A DNA stretch of 64,000 nucleotides from Hymenobacter profundi (GCF_019334315.1 NZ_JAHWGL010000019.1:1-64000); one strand, 5' to 3'; positions 16,228-26,060 are shown, counted from the first letter of the stretch. Made by a program: numbers and translations. Notes: generated by a model from the sequence alone, not told the origin.

Positions 16228-19200
16228 ATGAGTCCTCTTCTACAAATCCCACCGCTGGGCAAACGCTTCAAGAGCGTGCTGCTGTTGCAACTGTTTGGCC
16301 TGATGCTTTGCACTAGCATTGCCTGGGGCCGGCCAGCGCTAGCCCAGGAAATCCTGAACCAACCCGTAACGGTGCAGGCAAACAACGAAACCGTTAAAGA
16401 CCTGCTCGGGGAGCTGGAAGCGCAGACCAACACGCACTTCATGTACAGCCCGCAGGTGATTAAGGCAACCCGGCGGGTGTCGGTAAAAGCTGTAAACCAG
16501 CCGCTGGTAGAGGTACTACGCACGATTTTGTCACCGGTGGCGGTGAAGTACGAAGTGGTGGACAACGGTATTGTATTGCAGCCCGCCCAAGCCGACATCA
16601 CCATAACCGGCCGCGTGCTAGACGAAAAGGGTGGTGGCCTACCCGGCGTGAACGTGGTAGTGAAAGGCACCGCCAACGGCACCCAGACCGACGTGGAGGG
16701 CAACTACTCCCTCACGGTACCCGACAACGCTATCCTCACTTTCTCTTTTATTGGCTACAACACCCAGGAGGTGCCCGTAGATGGTCGCACGGCCATCAAC
16801 ATCACCATGGGTGCCGATACCAAGACGCTGAATGAGGTAGTAGTAGTAGGCTACGGCACGCAGCGCAAAGCCGACGTGACGGGCGCCATTGGCTCGGTGA
16901 AGGCCGAGGAAATTGCCAACCGCCCGGTAGCCAACGCCGAGCAGGCCCTGCAAGGCAAGATTGCCGGCGTAAACATCACTTCCACCTCAGGTGCTCCTGG
17001 TGCCGCACCGAATATTCGGATCCGGGGTGTGACGTCGGTGCGCACGGCCGGCGACGACAACAACGCCGCCAACCAGCCGCTGTTTGTGGTAGATGGTATG
17101 TTCACCAACAACATCCAGTTCCTGAGCCCCTACGATATTGCATCGATTGAAGTATTGAAGGACGCCTCTTCGCTGGCTATTTATGGTGTGCGTGGCGCCA
17201 ACGGCGTGATTATCGTGACTACCAAAAAAGGCAAGTCGGGTAAGGCGCGCATTTCGCTGAACGCCTACGCGGGCTACCAGGAAATTGCCAGGCGCGTGGA
17301 CATGGCCAATGCCAGCGAGTATCAAACGCTGCTGAACGAAGCCATTCTGAACACTACCCCCAACGCTACCAACCTCTTCCGTGGCCCCGGCTACGACTAT
17401 GGTAACGGTGTGAACTGGTTTGATCAGGTTCTGCGCAAGGGCGTTATTCAGGATTACCAACTGAGCGCTTCGGGCGGCTCGGAGAAGTCAACGTACAGCA
17501 TCAGCGGCGGCTACAACAAGCAGCAGGGCATCGTGAAAGGCCAGGATTTTGAGCGCATCAACTTCCGCGTCAACAACGAGTACAAGCTCACCGACCGAGT
17601 GCGGGTAGGCGCCAACGTGGCCATCAGCCGCATTCAGGAGAATATCACGCCTGGCTCGGTGTTCGGCAATGCCTATAACGCCGACCCCGCCCAGCAGGTG
17701 TTCAACCCCACTACTGGCAACTACAGCTACTCGCTGAACCAGAACGTGGCCAACCCGGTAGCGCAGTTGGCTTATAACAATGAGCGCAACAAAGGTGGCC
17801 GCTTGATTGGCAACGTGTTCGGCGAAGCCAACCTGCTGAAAAACCTGACCTTCCGCACCAGCTTCGGTACCGATCTGGGCTACACCGAAAACCGCGTGTA
17901 TGCCCCTGTCTACTTCGTGTCGCAGAACCAGCGCAACGACCGTAGCCGCCTGGGCCGCCGGACCAACACCAACTCTACCTGGCTGTGGGAAAACACGCTG
18001 ACCTATGATACGCAGTTTGGCGATGACCACCGCCTGACCTTGCTGGCTGGCTACACCATGCAGCGCGACCAAAACGAAAGTCTCTTCGGCCAGCGCAACG
18101 ACGTGCCCGGCTACGACGACGACCTGTGGTACCTGAACGTGGGCAACGCCCAGGGCAACATCGCCAACAACTCGGCTAGTGAGTACGCGTTTCAGTCGGG
18201 CCTGGCCCGCGCCAACTACGCGTTTAAGGACCGCTACCTGCTGACGGCTACCTTCCGTGCCGACGGCTCCTCGCGCTTCTCGCAGGGCGACCGGTGGGGC
18301 TACTTCCCCGCTATTGGCGCCGGCTGGCGTTTGTCGGAGGAAGACTTCATCAAAGACCTCAACGTATTTGACAACCTGAAGCTGCGCGCCAGCTACGGGG
18401 TAGTGGGCAACGTGAACGTGCCCAGCTACCAGTACTACGCCCGCATCAACAACAACCTGAACGCCATCTTCGGCCCCGGCGAGTCGCTGAACATTGGCAA
18501 AACCGAAACCAACCCCACCGTGTCGCAGATTCGCTGGGAGAAGATCAACCAGCTGGACATTGGTTTTGAAACCGCTTTCCTCAACAACCGCCTGACCTTC
18601 GAGGCTGACTACTTCGACCGTCGCACCAACGACTTGGTGACGCAGGTGCCGGTAGCCGTAGGGGCGCTGTACCGCAACATTGGTACCGTCGACAACAAAG
18701 GCTTCGAGTTTACGCTGGGCTGGCGTGGCGATGTGAAGGAAGAATTCACTTACGGCGTGAACGCCAACCTCTCTACCCTGCGCAACAACATTGTGTCGTT
18801 GGGCAACGGCGGCCAGCCCATCATTGGGGGTAGCCTGGGCAACGGCAACGTGGTAACGCGCAGCGGCGTGAACACTTCTATCGGTGAGTTTTACGGCTTC
18901 GATGTGATAGGTATTTTCCAGACCGCCGACGAGGTAGCAGCCGCGCCCAACCAGCCTGGCGGCAAAGCTCCCGGTGAGCTGCGCTTCCGCGACGTAAACA
19001 ACGACGGCGTGATTGACCAAAACGACCGCGTGAGCCTGGGCTCGCCCATCCCGAACCTGACCTACGCCCTGAACACCAACGCCGCCTACAAAGGCTTCGA
19101 TATTGCTGTGGACCTGCAAGGTGTATCGGGCAACAAAATCTACAACGGTAAGAAGGCCGTGCGCTTCACCAACGAAAACTTCGAGGCCTCGCGCCTGGAT

Positions 19201-19521
19201 CGTTGGACGCCCACCAACCCCTCTACCACCGAGCCGCGTGTGTCGAACGTTATTCCGCAGGTTTCCAGCTACTTCCTTGAGTCGGGTGCGTTCCTGCGCT
19301 TCCGTACCATTCAGCTGGGCTACACCATCCCGCGCGCTCTTACTGAGTCGTTTGGGGTAGGCAGCATCCGCTTCTACGTTAACGCGCTCAACCCCTTCAC
19401 CTTCACCAACTACTCGGGCTTCTCGCCAGAGGTAGGCGGCAACGATGCCGGCCGCGGCATCGAGCTGAACGTGGTGCCCGTGACGCGCTCTTACAACGCC
19501 GGGGTAAACATTTCTCTGTAA
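16228..19521 (+). CDS. SusC/RagA-family TonB-dependent outer membrane transporter with STN domain
   Basis: Outer-membrane active transporter for oligosaccharides, about 1,097 residues from the ATG at 16228 (MSPLLQIPPL); the frame extends upstream only through non-ATG codons. Order: signal peptide ending near PALAQ, STN signalling domain (LLGELEAQTNTHFMYSPQV), carboxypeptidase-like repeat (ITGRVLDEKGGGLPGVNV), TonB box/plug region (EVVVVGYGTQRKADVTGAI) and a long beta-barrel ending in aromatic strands. The STN domain fits control by the upstream FecR/sigma pair. SusD follows 27 bases later, so the two form the usual substrate-capturing complex. Confidence 0.96.
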   Translation: MSPLLQIPPLGKRFKSVLLLQLFGLMLCTSIAWGRPALAQEILNQPVTVQANNETVKDLLGELEAQTNTHFMYSPQVIKATRRVSVKAVNQPLVEVLRTILSPVAVKYEVVDNGIVLQPAQADITITGRVLDEKGGGLPGVNVVVKGTANGTQTDVEGNYSLTVPDNAILTFSFIGYNTQEVPVDGRTAINITMGADTKTLNEVVVVGYGTQRKADVTGAIGSVKAEEIANRPVANAEQALQGKIAGVNITSTSGAPGAAPNIRIRGVTSVRTAGDDNNAANQPLFVVDGMFTNNIQFLSPYDIASIEVLKDASSLAIYGVRGANGVIIVTTKKGKSGKARISLNAYAGYQEIARRVDMANASEYQTLLNEAILNTTPNATNLFRGPGYDYGNGVNWFDQVLRKGVIQDYQLSASGGSEKSTYSISGGYNKQQGIVKGQDFERINFRVNNEYKLTDRVRVGANVAISRIQENITPGSVFGNAYNADPAQQVFNPTTGNYSYSLNQNVANPVAQLAYNNERNKGGRLIGNVFGEANLLKNLTFRTSFGTDLGYTENRVYAPVYFVSQNQRNDRSRLGRRTNTNSTWLWENTLTYDTQFGDDHRLTLLAGYTMQRDQNESLFGQRNDVPGYDDDLWYLNVGNAQGNIANNSASEYAFQSGLARANYAFKDRYLLTATFRADGSSRFSQGDRWGYFPAIGAGWRLSEEDFIKDLNVFDNLKLRASYGVVGNVNVPSYQYYARINNNLNAIFGPGESLNIGKTETNPTVSQIRWEKINQLDIGFETAFLNNRLTFEADYFDRRTNDLVTQVPVAVGALYRNIGTVDNKGFEFTLGWRGDVKEEFTYGVNANLSTLRNNIVSLGNGGQPIIGGSLGNGNVVTRSGVNTSIGEFYGFDVIGIFQTADEVAAAPNQPGGKAPGELRFRDVNNDGVIDQNDRVSLGSPIPNLTYALNTNAAYKGFDIAVDLQGVSGNKIYNGKKAVRFTNENFEASRLDRWTPTNPSTTEPRVSNVIPQVSSYFLESGAFLRFRTIQLGYTIPRALTESFGVGSIRFYVNALNPFTFTNYSGFSPEVGGNDAGRGIELNVVPVTRSYNAGVNISL

Positions 19522-19548
19522 TTCAGAACCTGATAAGCACATCGCATC

Positions 19549-21033
19549 ATGAAAGCGAAACACTATATCATTGCCCTGGCTAGCCTCTCGTTGAGCATGG
19601 CCGTTAGCAGCTGCCAGGATTTTCTGGACACCCAGCCTTTGGGCGAGGAGTTGAGCGAAAACTTCTTTGCTACCTCCGATGGCGCCGTGCAGGCCACCAA
19701 CGCTGTTTACAATCAGCTGCGCGACTTCTCGGTACATACCTTTTCCTTTATCGGAATTGCCAACGTGGCTTCCGATGATGCCGACAAGGGCAGTACCCCC
19801 GGCGACGCGCCCGCCATGGGCGAGCTGGACAACTTCACGGCCACTGCCGCCAACGGTCTGCTCGATGGTTTCTGGCAGGGTCACTACCTGGGCATTGCCC
19901 GCGCCAACCAAGTAATTCTGCGCGTGCCCGACATCCAGATGGACGACGCTCTAAAGGCTCGCCTGATTGCAGAAGCCCGCTTCCTGCGTGGTTATTTCTA
20001 CTTCAATCTGGTGCGTACCTACGGCGGCGTACCCATCATCGACGAGCTGCCACCCCGCGACGGTAGCAATTCATCTAAGCCCCGCGCCACCCGCGAGCAG
20101 ACGTATGACTTCATCATTGCCGACCTGAACGCGGCTATTGAAGCCCTACCCGTACGCTCTGCTTACCCCGCCGCCGACCTAGGCCGCATCACAAAGGGAG
20201 CTGCCCAAGGTATGCTCGCCAAGGTGTATATGTACCAGGGAAACTGGGGCCAGGTGCTTTCCCTTACCGACGCTGTAATTGCCTCAGGCGAGTACAGCCT
20301 CTACAACAACTACGCGTTGCTGTTTAACCTGGAAGGCGAAAACTCCAGCGAGTCCATCTTTGAGGTGCAGTGCGCTACCCTGCCGCAAGGCGGTGGTGGC
20401 TCGCAGTACGCCGAGGTGCAGAGCCCACGCGCACCCATCCCAACGGGTGGTTGGGGCTTCAACGTGCCCTCCGAAAACCTGAACAACGCCTACGAAAACG
20501 GCGACCCGCGCCGCCAGGCTACCATCATCTACGCTGGCGAAAACCTGGGCGACGGTATCACCATCCCAACGGTGGTGGACAACCCCCGCTACAACCAGAA
20601 GGCCTACGTGCGCGCCACCGACCCCCGCTCGCCCAACGGCATGGGCGATTCGGGCAAGAACATCCGCATTCTGCGCTACGCTGATGTGCTGCTGATGAAT
20701 GCCGAAGCTGCCAACCAGCAGGGTAACTCGGCCAAGGCGCTGACTGATCTGAACCTGGTGCGCAAGCGTGCCCGTGGCACCAGCACCACCGTGCTACCCG
20801 ACGTAACGACCACCGAACCAACTGCTCTGCGTCAAGCCATTTGGCGCGAGCGGCGCGTGGAGCTAGCCATGGAGCACGACCGTTTCTGGGACCTGGTGCG
20901 CCAGGGCCGCGCCGGTACCGTACTGCGGGCCGTGGGCAAAAACTTCGTGGACGGTAAAAACGAGGTGTTCCCCATTCCACAAAACCGCATCGACATCAGT
21001 GGCGGATTGATTACCCAAAACCCAGGCTACTAA
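19549..21033 (+). CDS. SusD/RagB-family glycan-binding lipoprotein
   Basis: 494-residue surface lipoprotein that caps the SusC barrel and binds glycan. The signal peptide ends at a lipobox with C22 (AVSSC), followed by QDFLDTQPLGE, the classic SusD start. TPR-like helices run through the N-terminal half (EARFLRGYFYFNLVRTYGGVP), and the C-terminal region has the conserved ILRYADVLLMNAEAANQ and WRERRVELAMEHDRFWDLVR. It lies 27 bases after susC and is followed by a long palindrome before the first hydrolase gene. Confidence 0.96.
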   Translation: MKAKHYIIALASLSLSMAVSSCQDFLDTQPLGEELSENFFATSDGAVQATNAVYNQLRDFSVHTFSFIGIANVASDDADKGSTPGDAPAMGELDNFTATAANGLLDGFWQGHYLGIARANQVILRVPDIQMDDALKARLIAEARFLRGYFYFNLVRTYGGVPIIDELPPRDGSNSSKPRATREQTYDFIIADLNAAIEALPVRSAYPAADLGRITKGAAQGMLAKVYMYQGNWGQVLSLTDAVIASGEYSLYNNYALLFNLEGENSSESIFEVQCATLPQGGGGSQYAEVQSPRAPIPTGGWGFNVPSENLNNAYENGDPRRQATIIYAGENLGDGITIPTVVDNPRYNQKAYVRATDPRSPNGMGDSGKNIRILRYADVLLMNAEAANQQGNSAKALTDLNLVRKRARGTSTTVLPDVTTTEPTALRQAIWRERRVELAMEHDRFWDLVRQGRAGTVLRAVGKNFVDGKNEVFPIPQNRIDISGGLITQNPGY

Positions 21034-21055
21034 TCTGTCGGTTTAAGTAGATAAA

Positions 21056-21162
21056 AAACAGAACGTCGTGCTGAGCTTGTCGAAGCATCTCTACCGCTTC
21101 GTTGAATACTACCTAACGAAGCGGTAGAGATGCTTCGACAAGCTCAGCACGACGTTCTGTTT
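21056..21162. repeat. Long perfect palindrome between susD and the GH144-type gene
   Basis: 48-base arms (21056-21103, 21115-21162) match perfectly around an 11-base loop; the arm includes GTGCTGAGCTTGTCGAAGCA. The right arm is followed by TTATTTTTAA, so it may terminate or attenuate the transcript after susD. It differs from the TGTCATCCTGAGC family, although both contain CTGAGC followed by CGAAG. Confidence 0.9.
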
Positions 21163-21202
21163 ATTTTTAAATCCGCGCTTTTCCTACCCTACACCTTCTC
21201 TT

Positions 21203-22564
21203 ATGAACACTTCTTTTGCCTACCTACTGGCGGCTGGTGTGGCAGGCGCTAGTCTGCTACCCTTGGCTAGCCACGCTCAAACGACTGCCCCGGCCGCCAA
21301 ACTCACCTACACCGCCCCGCGCCAGAAAAACCTTTCCGACGAGCAATTGCTGGACGAGGTGCAACGCCAGACGTTCAAGTACTTCTGGGACTTCGGCCAC
21401 CCGGTATCGGGCATGGCCCGGGAACGCAGCAACGTGAGCTTCGACTACGGCGACGAAGTGGTGACGACCGGCGGCACGGGCTTCGGTATCATGGCCATTA
21501 TCGTGGCGGCCGAGCGCAAGTGGATTACGCGGGAACAGGCGGCTGAACGGGTAGGGAAGATCGTCAACTTTCTGTGGAAGGCCGATATGTTTCACGGCGC
21601 GTTTCCGCACTGGCTGAACGGTGAAACGGGCAAAACTATCCGCTTCAGCCCCAAAGACGACGGCGGCGACCTGGTGGAAACCTCTTTCCTGTTCGAAGGG
21701 CTGATCTGTGCCCGCCAGTATTTCACCAAGGATACGCCTACGGAAAACAACCTGCGCAACAAGATTCTGTGGATGTGGGAAGGCGTGGAGTGGAGCTGGT
21801 ACACCCAAAACCAAAACGTACTATACTGGCACTGGAGCCCCAACAACGACTGGAGTATGAATCACCAGATTCATGGCTGGAACGAGTGCTTCGTGACCTA
21901 CGTGCTAGCGGCGGCCTCCCCGCGCTACAGCATTGATAAGAAGGTGTACGACGAAGGCTGGGCCACTGGCAACGCCTTCAAAAACGGCAAGAAATATCTG
22001 GGTACTACTCTGCCGCTGGGCTTCGACTACGGCGGACCACTGTTCTTCTCGCACTACTCCTTCCTGGGCATCGACCCGCGCGGCCTCAAAGACCAGTACG
22101 CCGACTACTGGCAGCAGAACCAGGCCCACACGCGCATCAACTACGACTACTGCGTGCAGAACCCCAAGAAGTACAAAGGCTACGGCAAAGACACCTGGGG
22201 CCTCACCGCCTCCGACAGCTACAAAGGCTACGCTGCGCACTCGCCTACGGAGGATTTGGGCGTGATTTCGCCTACTGCCGCGCTGTCGGCCATGCCCTAC
22301 GCGCCTAAGGAGTCGATGCGGGCGTTGAAGCACTTCTACAACGACCTGGGCGACAAAATCTGGGGCGAGTATGGCTTTGTGGACGCTTTCAGCGAGGAAC
22401 ACAACTGGCAGGCCAAGTCCTACCTCGCCATCGACCAAGGCCCTATTGTGGGCATGATTGAGAACCACCGCACCGGCTTGCTCTGGAAACTCTTCATGAG
22501 CAGCCCCGACGTGCAGAAGGGTCTGAAAAAGCTAGGCCTCGAAAGCCCGCAATTGAAGAAATAG
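21203..22564 (+). CDS. Secreted glucoamylase-domain glycoside hydrolase (GH144-like endo-beta-1,2-glucanase candidate)
   Basis: 453 residues with a signal peptide ending near SHAQ. The body matches the glucoamylase-type (alpha/alpha)6 barrel domain PF10091: LLDEVQRQTFKYFWDFGHP near the N-terminus, TGGTGFGIMAIIVAAERKW, and a C-terminal FVDAFSEEHNW and YLAIDQGPIVGMIENHRTGL. GH144 endo-beta-1,2-glucanases of Bacteroidota have this domain and length, although other PF10091 members are uncharacterised. Placement between SusC/SusD and a GH3 beta-glucosidase fits stepwise degradation of a beta-glucan. The family is secure; the linkage is inference. Confidence 0.85.
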   Translation: MNTSFAYLLAAGVAGASLLPLASHAQTTAPAAKLTYTAPRQKNLSDEQLLDEVQRQTFKYFWDFGHPVSGMARERSNVSFDYGDEVVTTGGTGFGIMAIIVAAERKWITREQAAERVGKIVNFLWKADMFHGAFPHWLNGETGKTIRFSPKDDGGDLVETSFLFEGLICARQYFTKDTPTENNLRNKILWMWEGVEWSWYTQNQNVLYWHWSPNNDWSMNHQIHGWNECFVTYVLAAASPRYSIDKKVYDEGWATGNAFKNGKKYLGTTLPLGFDYGGPLFFSHYSFLGIDPRGLKDQYADYWQQNQAHTRINYDYCVQNPKKYKGYGKDTWGLTASDSYKGYAAHSPTEDLGVISPTAALSAMPYAPKESMRALKHFYNDLGDKIWGEYGFVDAFSEEHNWQAKSYLAIDQGPIVGMIENHRTGLLWKLFMSSPDVQKGLKKLGLESPQLKK

Positions 22565-22587
22565 CAACGATTTACATCAGCCCCCAG

Positions 22588-22702
22588 CCCTATCTCCTCA
22601 AGGAGCCAATACCGGAGCTATTAGCTTTTTGTTGAACAAGAGCCAACCGCTAGCAGCTAATAGCTATTAGCTGCTAGCGGTTGGCTCCCCGAGGAGATAG
22701 GG
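22588..22702. repeat. Nested palindrome between the GH144-type and esterase genes
   Basis: An uninterrupted perfect 48-base palindrome (arms 22640-22663 and 22664-22687, no loop) is enclosed by a second pair of 12-base arms, CCCTATCTCCTC at 22588-22599 and its complement at 22691-22702. The nesting suggests one palindrome inside another or a folded element with a bulged arm. It is in the gap between two locus 1 genes and could act as an RNA processing or attenuation site. Confidence 0.85.
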
Positions 22703-22734
22703 ATGAAGTCCACGTTACCTGATTGCTTACACGT

Positions 22735-23532
22735 ATGCAAAATTCCCTCTTTCGCTACCTGCTCATCTACCTGCTGACGTTCACTTGTATCACAACCGCG
22801 CAAGCTCAACAAGAATCCGGTTTCCAGCCTCGCACCTACGCCGCCAAAGACGGCCACTCGCTGCCCTACCGCATTCTGTATCCCGAAAACTACGACCCCG
22901 CCAAAAAGTACCCGCTGATACTGGTGCTGCACGGGGCCGGGGAACGGGGTTCCAACAATCAAAAGCAGCTCACGCACGGCAGCAAGTTGTTTCTGACTCC
23001 CGAGAATCGGCAGCGCTTCCCGGCTATTGTGGTGTTTCCGCAGTGCCCCGAAAACAGCTACTGGGCCGCTACCCAGATTGACCGCACGAAACACCCACTC
23101 GATATCCAGTTCCGCTACGCCGACGGCCCCAACTGGCCCCTGCGCGCCGCCCTCGACCTAGTGCAGCAGCTGCGCCGCCAGGAGCACGTCGATAAAAAGC
23201 GGGTGTACATCATGGGCTTGTCGATGGGAGGAATGGGCACGTTTGAGGCTCTGTACCGCGAGCCGAAGCTGTTTGCGGCGGCCACTCCCATCTGCGGCGG
23301 TGGTGAGCCTTCTTCGGTGAAACGCTATGCCAAGCGCCTACCGCTGTGGGTTTTCCATGGCAGCGCCGACGACGTGGTGGCACCCAAATACTCCCGCGAG
23401 ATGGTAGCGGCCCTGCAACAGGCCGGCGCTCAGGTGAAATACACCGAGTATCCCGGCGTAAACCACAACAGTTGGGACAGCGCCTTTGCCGAACCGGAAC
23501 TACTGCCGTGGCTGTTCAGCCAACACAAGTAG
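22735..23532 (+). CDS. Secreted alpha/beta-hydrolase esterase (phospholipase/carboxylesterase type) of locus 1
   Basis: 265 residues from the ATG at 22735; a TTG four codons upstream is less likely. The signal peptide ends near AQAQ. Serine-hydrolase signatures: LVLHGAGERG (oxyanion loop), S163 in MGLSMGGMG, D212 in GSADDVV, H244 in VNHNSW. Similar dienelactone-hydrolase-like proteins occur in glycan loci, where they may remove ester groups from the polysaccharide; the substrate here is unknown. It follows the GH144-type gene after a palindrome and precedes the GH3 gene by 109 bases. Confidence 0.88.
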   Translation: MQNSLFRYLLIYLLTFTCITTAQAQQESGFQPRTYAAKDGHSLPYRILYPENYDPAKKYPLILVLHGAGERGSNNQKQLTHGSKLFLTPENRQRFPAIVVFPQCPENSYWAATQIDRTKHPLDIQFRYADGPNWPLRAALDLVQQLRRQEHVDKKRVYIMGLSMGGMGTFEALYREPKLFAAATPICGGGEPSSVKRYAKRLPLWVFHGSADDVVAPKYSREMVAALQQAGAQVKYTEYPGVNHNSWDSAFAEPELLPWLFSQHK

Positions 23533-23641
23533 GGTAGGGGCCACGGCGGTTTCTGCTTGCTTCAGAATAAGACGGAGATAGTCATAGCAGTTACCTTCCC
23601 GAACTGATTCATTAAACTCAAATTTCCCACATATAACACCC

Positions 23642-25960
23642 ATGAATAAAATTTCCCGCGCTGCCCTGCTGCTCACGCTGGGCCTCACCTTCACGGCGCC
23701 GCTGCACGCCCAGCAGCAACAGCCAGCGCCTACCCCCCAAGTGATGCAGGACGACCCCAAGATGAAGGCGTTCATCGATAATCTGATGCAGAAAATGACG
23801 CTGGAAGAGAAGATCGGCCAGCTGAATCTGGTGTCGGTGGGGTTTGATGTGACGGGGCCGGTGGTGAGCCAAAACGTGAACGAGAACATCTCGAAGGGCA
23901 ATGTGGGCGGCGTATTTAATACCTACACGCCCATTGCGGCCCGCAAGCTGCAAGAGTTGGCCCTGAAGCAAACCCGCCTGAAAATTCCGCTGATCTTCGG
24001 GTACGACGTGATTCACGGGCACCGCACCATCTTCCCAATTCCGCTGGGGCTGGCTGCCAGCTGGGATGTGCAAGCTGTGGAGCGTAGCGCCCGCATTGCC
24101 GCCGAAGAAGCTTCCGCCGACGGCCTACATTGGGTATACTCGCCGATGGTCGATATTGCCCGTGACCCGCGCTGGGGCCGTGTGGCCGAGGGCGCTGGTG
24201 AAGACGCCTACCTTGGCTCGCGCATGGCCGAGGCCATGGTGCGCGGCTACCAGGGCACCGACCTCACCAAGGAAAACGCCGTGATGGCCTGCCTCAAGCA
24301 CTTCGCCCTCTATGGCGCCGCCGAAGCCGGCCGCGACTACAACACCACCGACATGAGCAAGGTGCGCATGTACAACGAGTACCTGCCGCCCTACAAAGCT
24401 GCCGTCGATGCTGGGGTAGGGTCTGTGATGTCGTCGTTCAACGACGTGAACGGGATACCCGCTACCGCCAACCGCTGGCTGCTCACGGACCTGCTGCGCC
24501 AGCAGTGGGGCTTCAAAGGCTTCGTGGCCACCGACTACACAGCCATCAACGAGCTAGTTGCCCACGGCATGGGCAACGAGAAAGAGGTGGCTGCCCTTTC
24601 GCTGAAAGCCGGTGCCGATATGGACATGGTAGGGGAACTGTTCCTAAAGCACTTGGGCGAAGACCTGAAAAATGGCCTCGTGAAGCAAGCCGATATCGAC
24701 CTGGCGTGCCGCCGCGTGCTGGAAGGCAAGTACCGCCTCGGCTTGTTCAAAGACCCTTACCACGGCGTGTCGGAGAAGCGGGCCAAGAAGGTCATCATGA
24801 ACAAAGAGTTCATCGCCGATGCCCGCGATATTGCCCGCAAAAGCATGGTGCTGCTGAAGAACGACAACCAAACCCTACCCCTGAAGAAGTCGGGGACCAT
24901 TGCCCTTGTTGGCCCGTTGGCTCAGAGCCAGCGCGACATGATTGGCAACTGGAGCGGCGCCGGCGACTGGAAACAAGCCGTGTCGTTGGAGCAGGGTATT
25001 AAGAATGTGGCCGGCAGCGCGGTGAAAATCGTGTACGCCAAAGGTGCCAACATTGCCGACGACCAGCAGATGCTCGACCGCCTCAACCACCACGGCGGCG
25101 ACCTGGAGCTAGACAAACGCTCGTCGGAGGAGATGATTAAGGAAGCCGTGCAGGTAGCCCAACAGGCCGATGTGATTGTGGCCGCCGTGGGCGAAAGCCA
25201 GGGTATGACCGGCGAAGCCGCCAGCCGCGCCGATATTGGCCTGCCCGGTCAGCAGCTTGCTCTACTAAAAGCGCTGAAAGCCACTGGCAAGCCGCTGGTG
25301 CTGGTGCTCATGAATGGCCGGCCGCTCACGCTGACCTGGGAAGATGAAAACGCTTCGGCCATTCTGGAAACGTGGTTTGCAGGTACCCAAGCCGGTAACG
25401 CCATAGCCGATGTGCTGTTCGGCAACTACAACCCCTCGGGCAAAATCACGATGACCTTTCCGCGCTCCGTGGGCCAGATTCCGCTGTACTATAACCACAA
25501 GAGCACCGGCCGGCCCTATGGCGGCGTGCAGCTCGATAAGTACAAGTCGCGCTACCTGGACGAGGTGAACGAGCCGCTCTACCCCTTCGGTTTCGGGCTG
25601 AGCTACACTAAGTTCGAGTACGGCAAGCCCGAGTTGAGTGCTGCCACGCTAGGCATGAACCAGCCGTTGGAAGTGAAGGTAACGGTGCGCAACACCGGCA
25701 ACTATGACGGTGAGGAAGTGGCCCAGCTCTACATCCGCGATATGGTAGGTAGCCTCTCGCGCCCCGTAAAAGAGTTGAAAGGCTTCCAGAAAGTGATGCT
25801 GAAAAAGGGCGAAAGCAAAACCCTCACTTTCCGCCTCTCGCCCGACGCCCTGAAGTTCTACAACAACGACCTGAACTTCGTAGCCGAGCCCGGCGACTTC
25901 CAGGTGATGGTAGGCGGCAACTCCCGCGACGTGCAGATGGCCAGCTTCAAGCTGCAATAA
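23642..25960 (+). CDS. bglX: Glycoside hydrolase family 3 beta-glucosidase, BglX-like
   Basis: 772 residues with an N-terminal signal peptide (LHAQ), so probably periplasmic. The GH3 N-domain spans about 40-380 with YSPMVDIARDPRWGR and the nucleophile D298 in FVATDYTA. The GH3 C-domain follows (GKPLVLVLMNGRPL), then a C-terminal fibronectin III-like domain (VTVRNTGNYDGEEVAQLY). It releases glucose from the non-reducing end of beta-gluco-oligosaccharides; in locus 1 it would finish digestion begun by the GH144-type enzyme. It is the last gene of the locus and ends at a strong bidirectional terminator. Confidence 0.95.
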   Translation: MNKISRAALLLTLGLTFTAPLHAQQQQPAPTPQVMQDDPKMKAFIDNLMQKMTLEEKIGQLNLVSVGFDVTGPVVSQNVNENISKGNVGGVFNTYTPIAARKLQELALKQTRLKIPLIFGYDVIHGHRTIFPIPLGLAASWDVQAVERSARIAAEEASADGLHWVYSPMVDIARDPRWGRVAEGAGEDAYLGSRMAEAMVRGYQGTDLTKENAVMACLKHFALYGAAEAGRDYNTTDMSKVRMYNEYLPPYKAAVDAGVGSVMSSFNDVNGIPATANRWLLTDLLRQQWGFKGFVATDYTAINELVAHGMGNEKEVAALSLKAGADMDMVGELFLKHLGEDLKNGLVKQADIDLACRRVLEGKYRLGLFKDPYHGVSEKRAKKVIMNKEFIADARDIARKSMVLLKNDNQTLPLKKSGTIALVGPLAQSQRDMIGNWSGAGDWKQAVSLEQGIKNVAGSAVKIVYAKGANIADDQQMLDRLNHHGGDLELDKRSSEEMIKEAVQVAQQADVIVAAVGESQGMTGEAASRADIGLPGQQLALLKALKATGKPLVLVLMNGRPLTLTWEDENASAILETWFAGTQAGNAIADVLFGNYNPSGKITMTFPRSVGQIPLYYNHKSTGRPYGGVQLDKYKSRYLDEVNEPLYPFGFGLSYTKFEYGKPELSAATLGMNQPLEVKVTVRNTGNYDGEEVAQLYIRDMVGSLSRPVKELKGFQKVMLKKGESKTLTFRLSPDALKFYNNDLNFVAEPGDFQVMVGGNSRDVQMASFKLQ

Positions 25961-26004
25961 TAGCCTGGAGCTGCGTGCCAAGGTAGAGACGCAACTACCC
26001 CCAA

Positions 26005-26060
26005 AGGCCTATACAACAAGCGCGCGACAAGTATTTGTCGCGCGCTTGTTGTATAGGCCT
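26005..26060. terminator. Bidirectional terminator between bglX and the sensor kinase gene
   Basis: Perfect 26-base arms (26005-26030, 26035-26060) with a 4-base loop between two convergent genes. The right arm overlaps the stop codon of the kinase gene on the minus strand. The symmetrical placement implies it serves both transcripts, although neither side has a long T tract. Confidence 0.8.

Noticed and set aside
17488..19911. Very long minus-strand open frame (807 codons) opposite susC and susD of locus 1
   Set aside because: It is an antisense shadow of two genes with clear SusC and SusD motifs; long open antisense frames are expected in this GC-rich, NNC/NNG-biased DNA, and the translation shows no family features.
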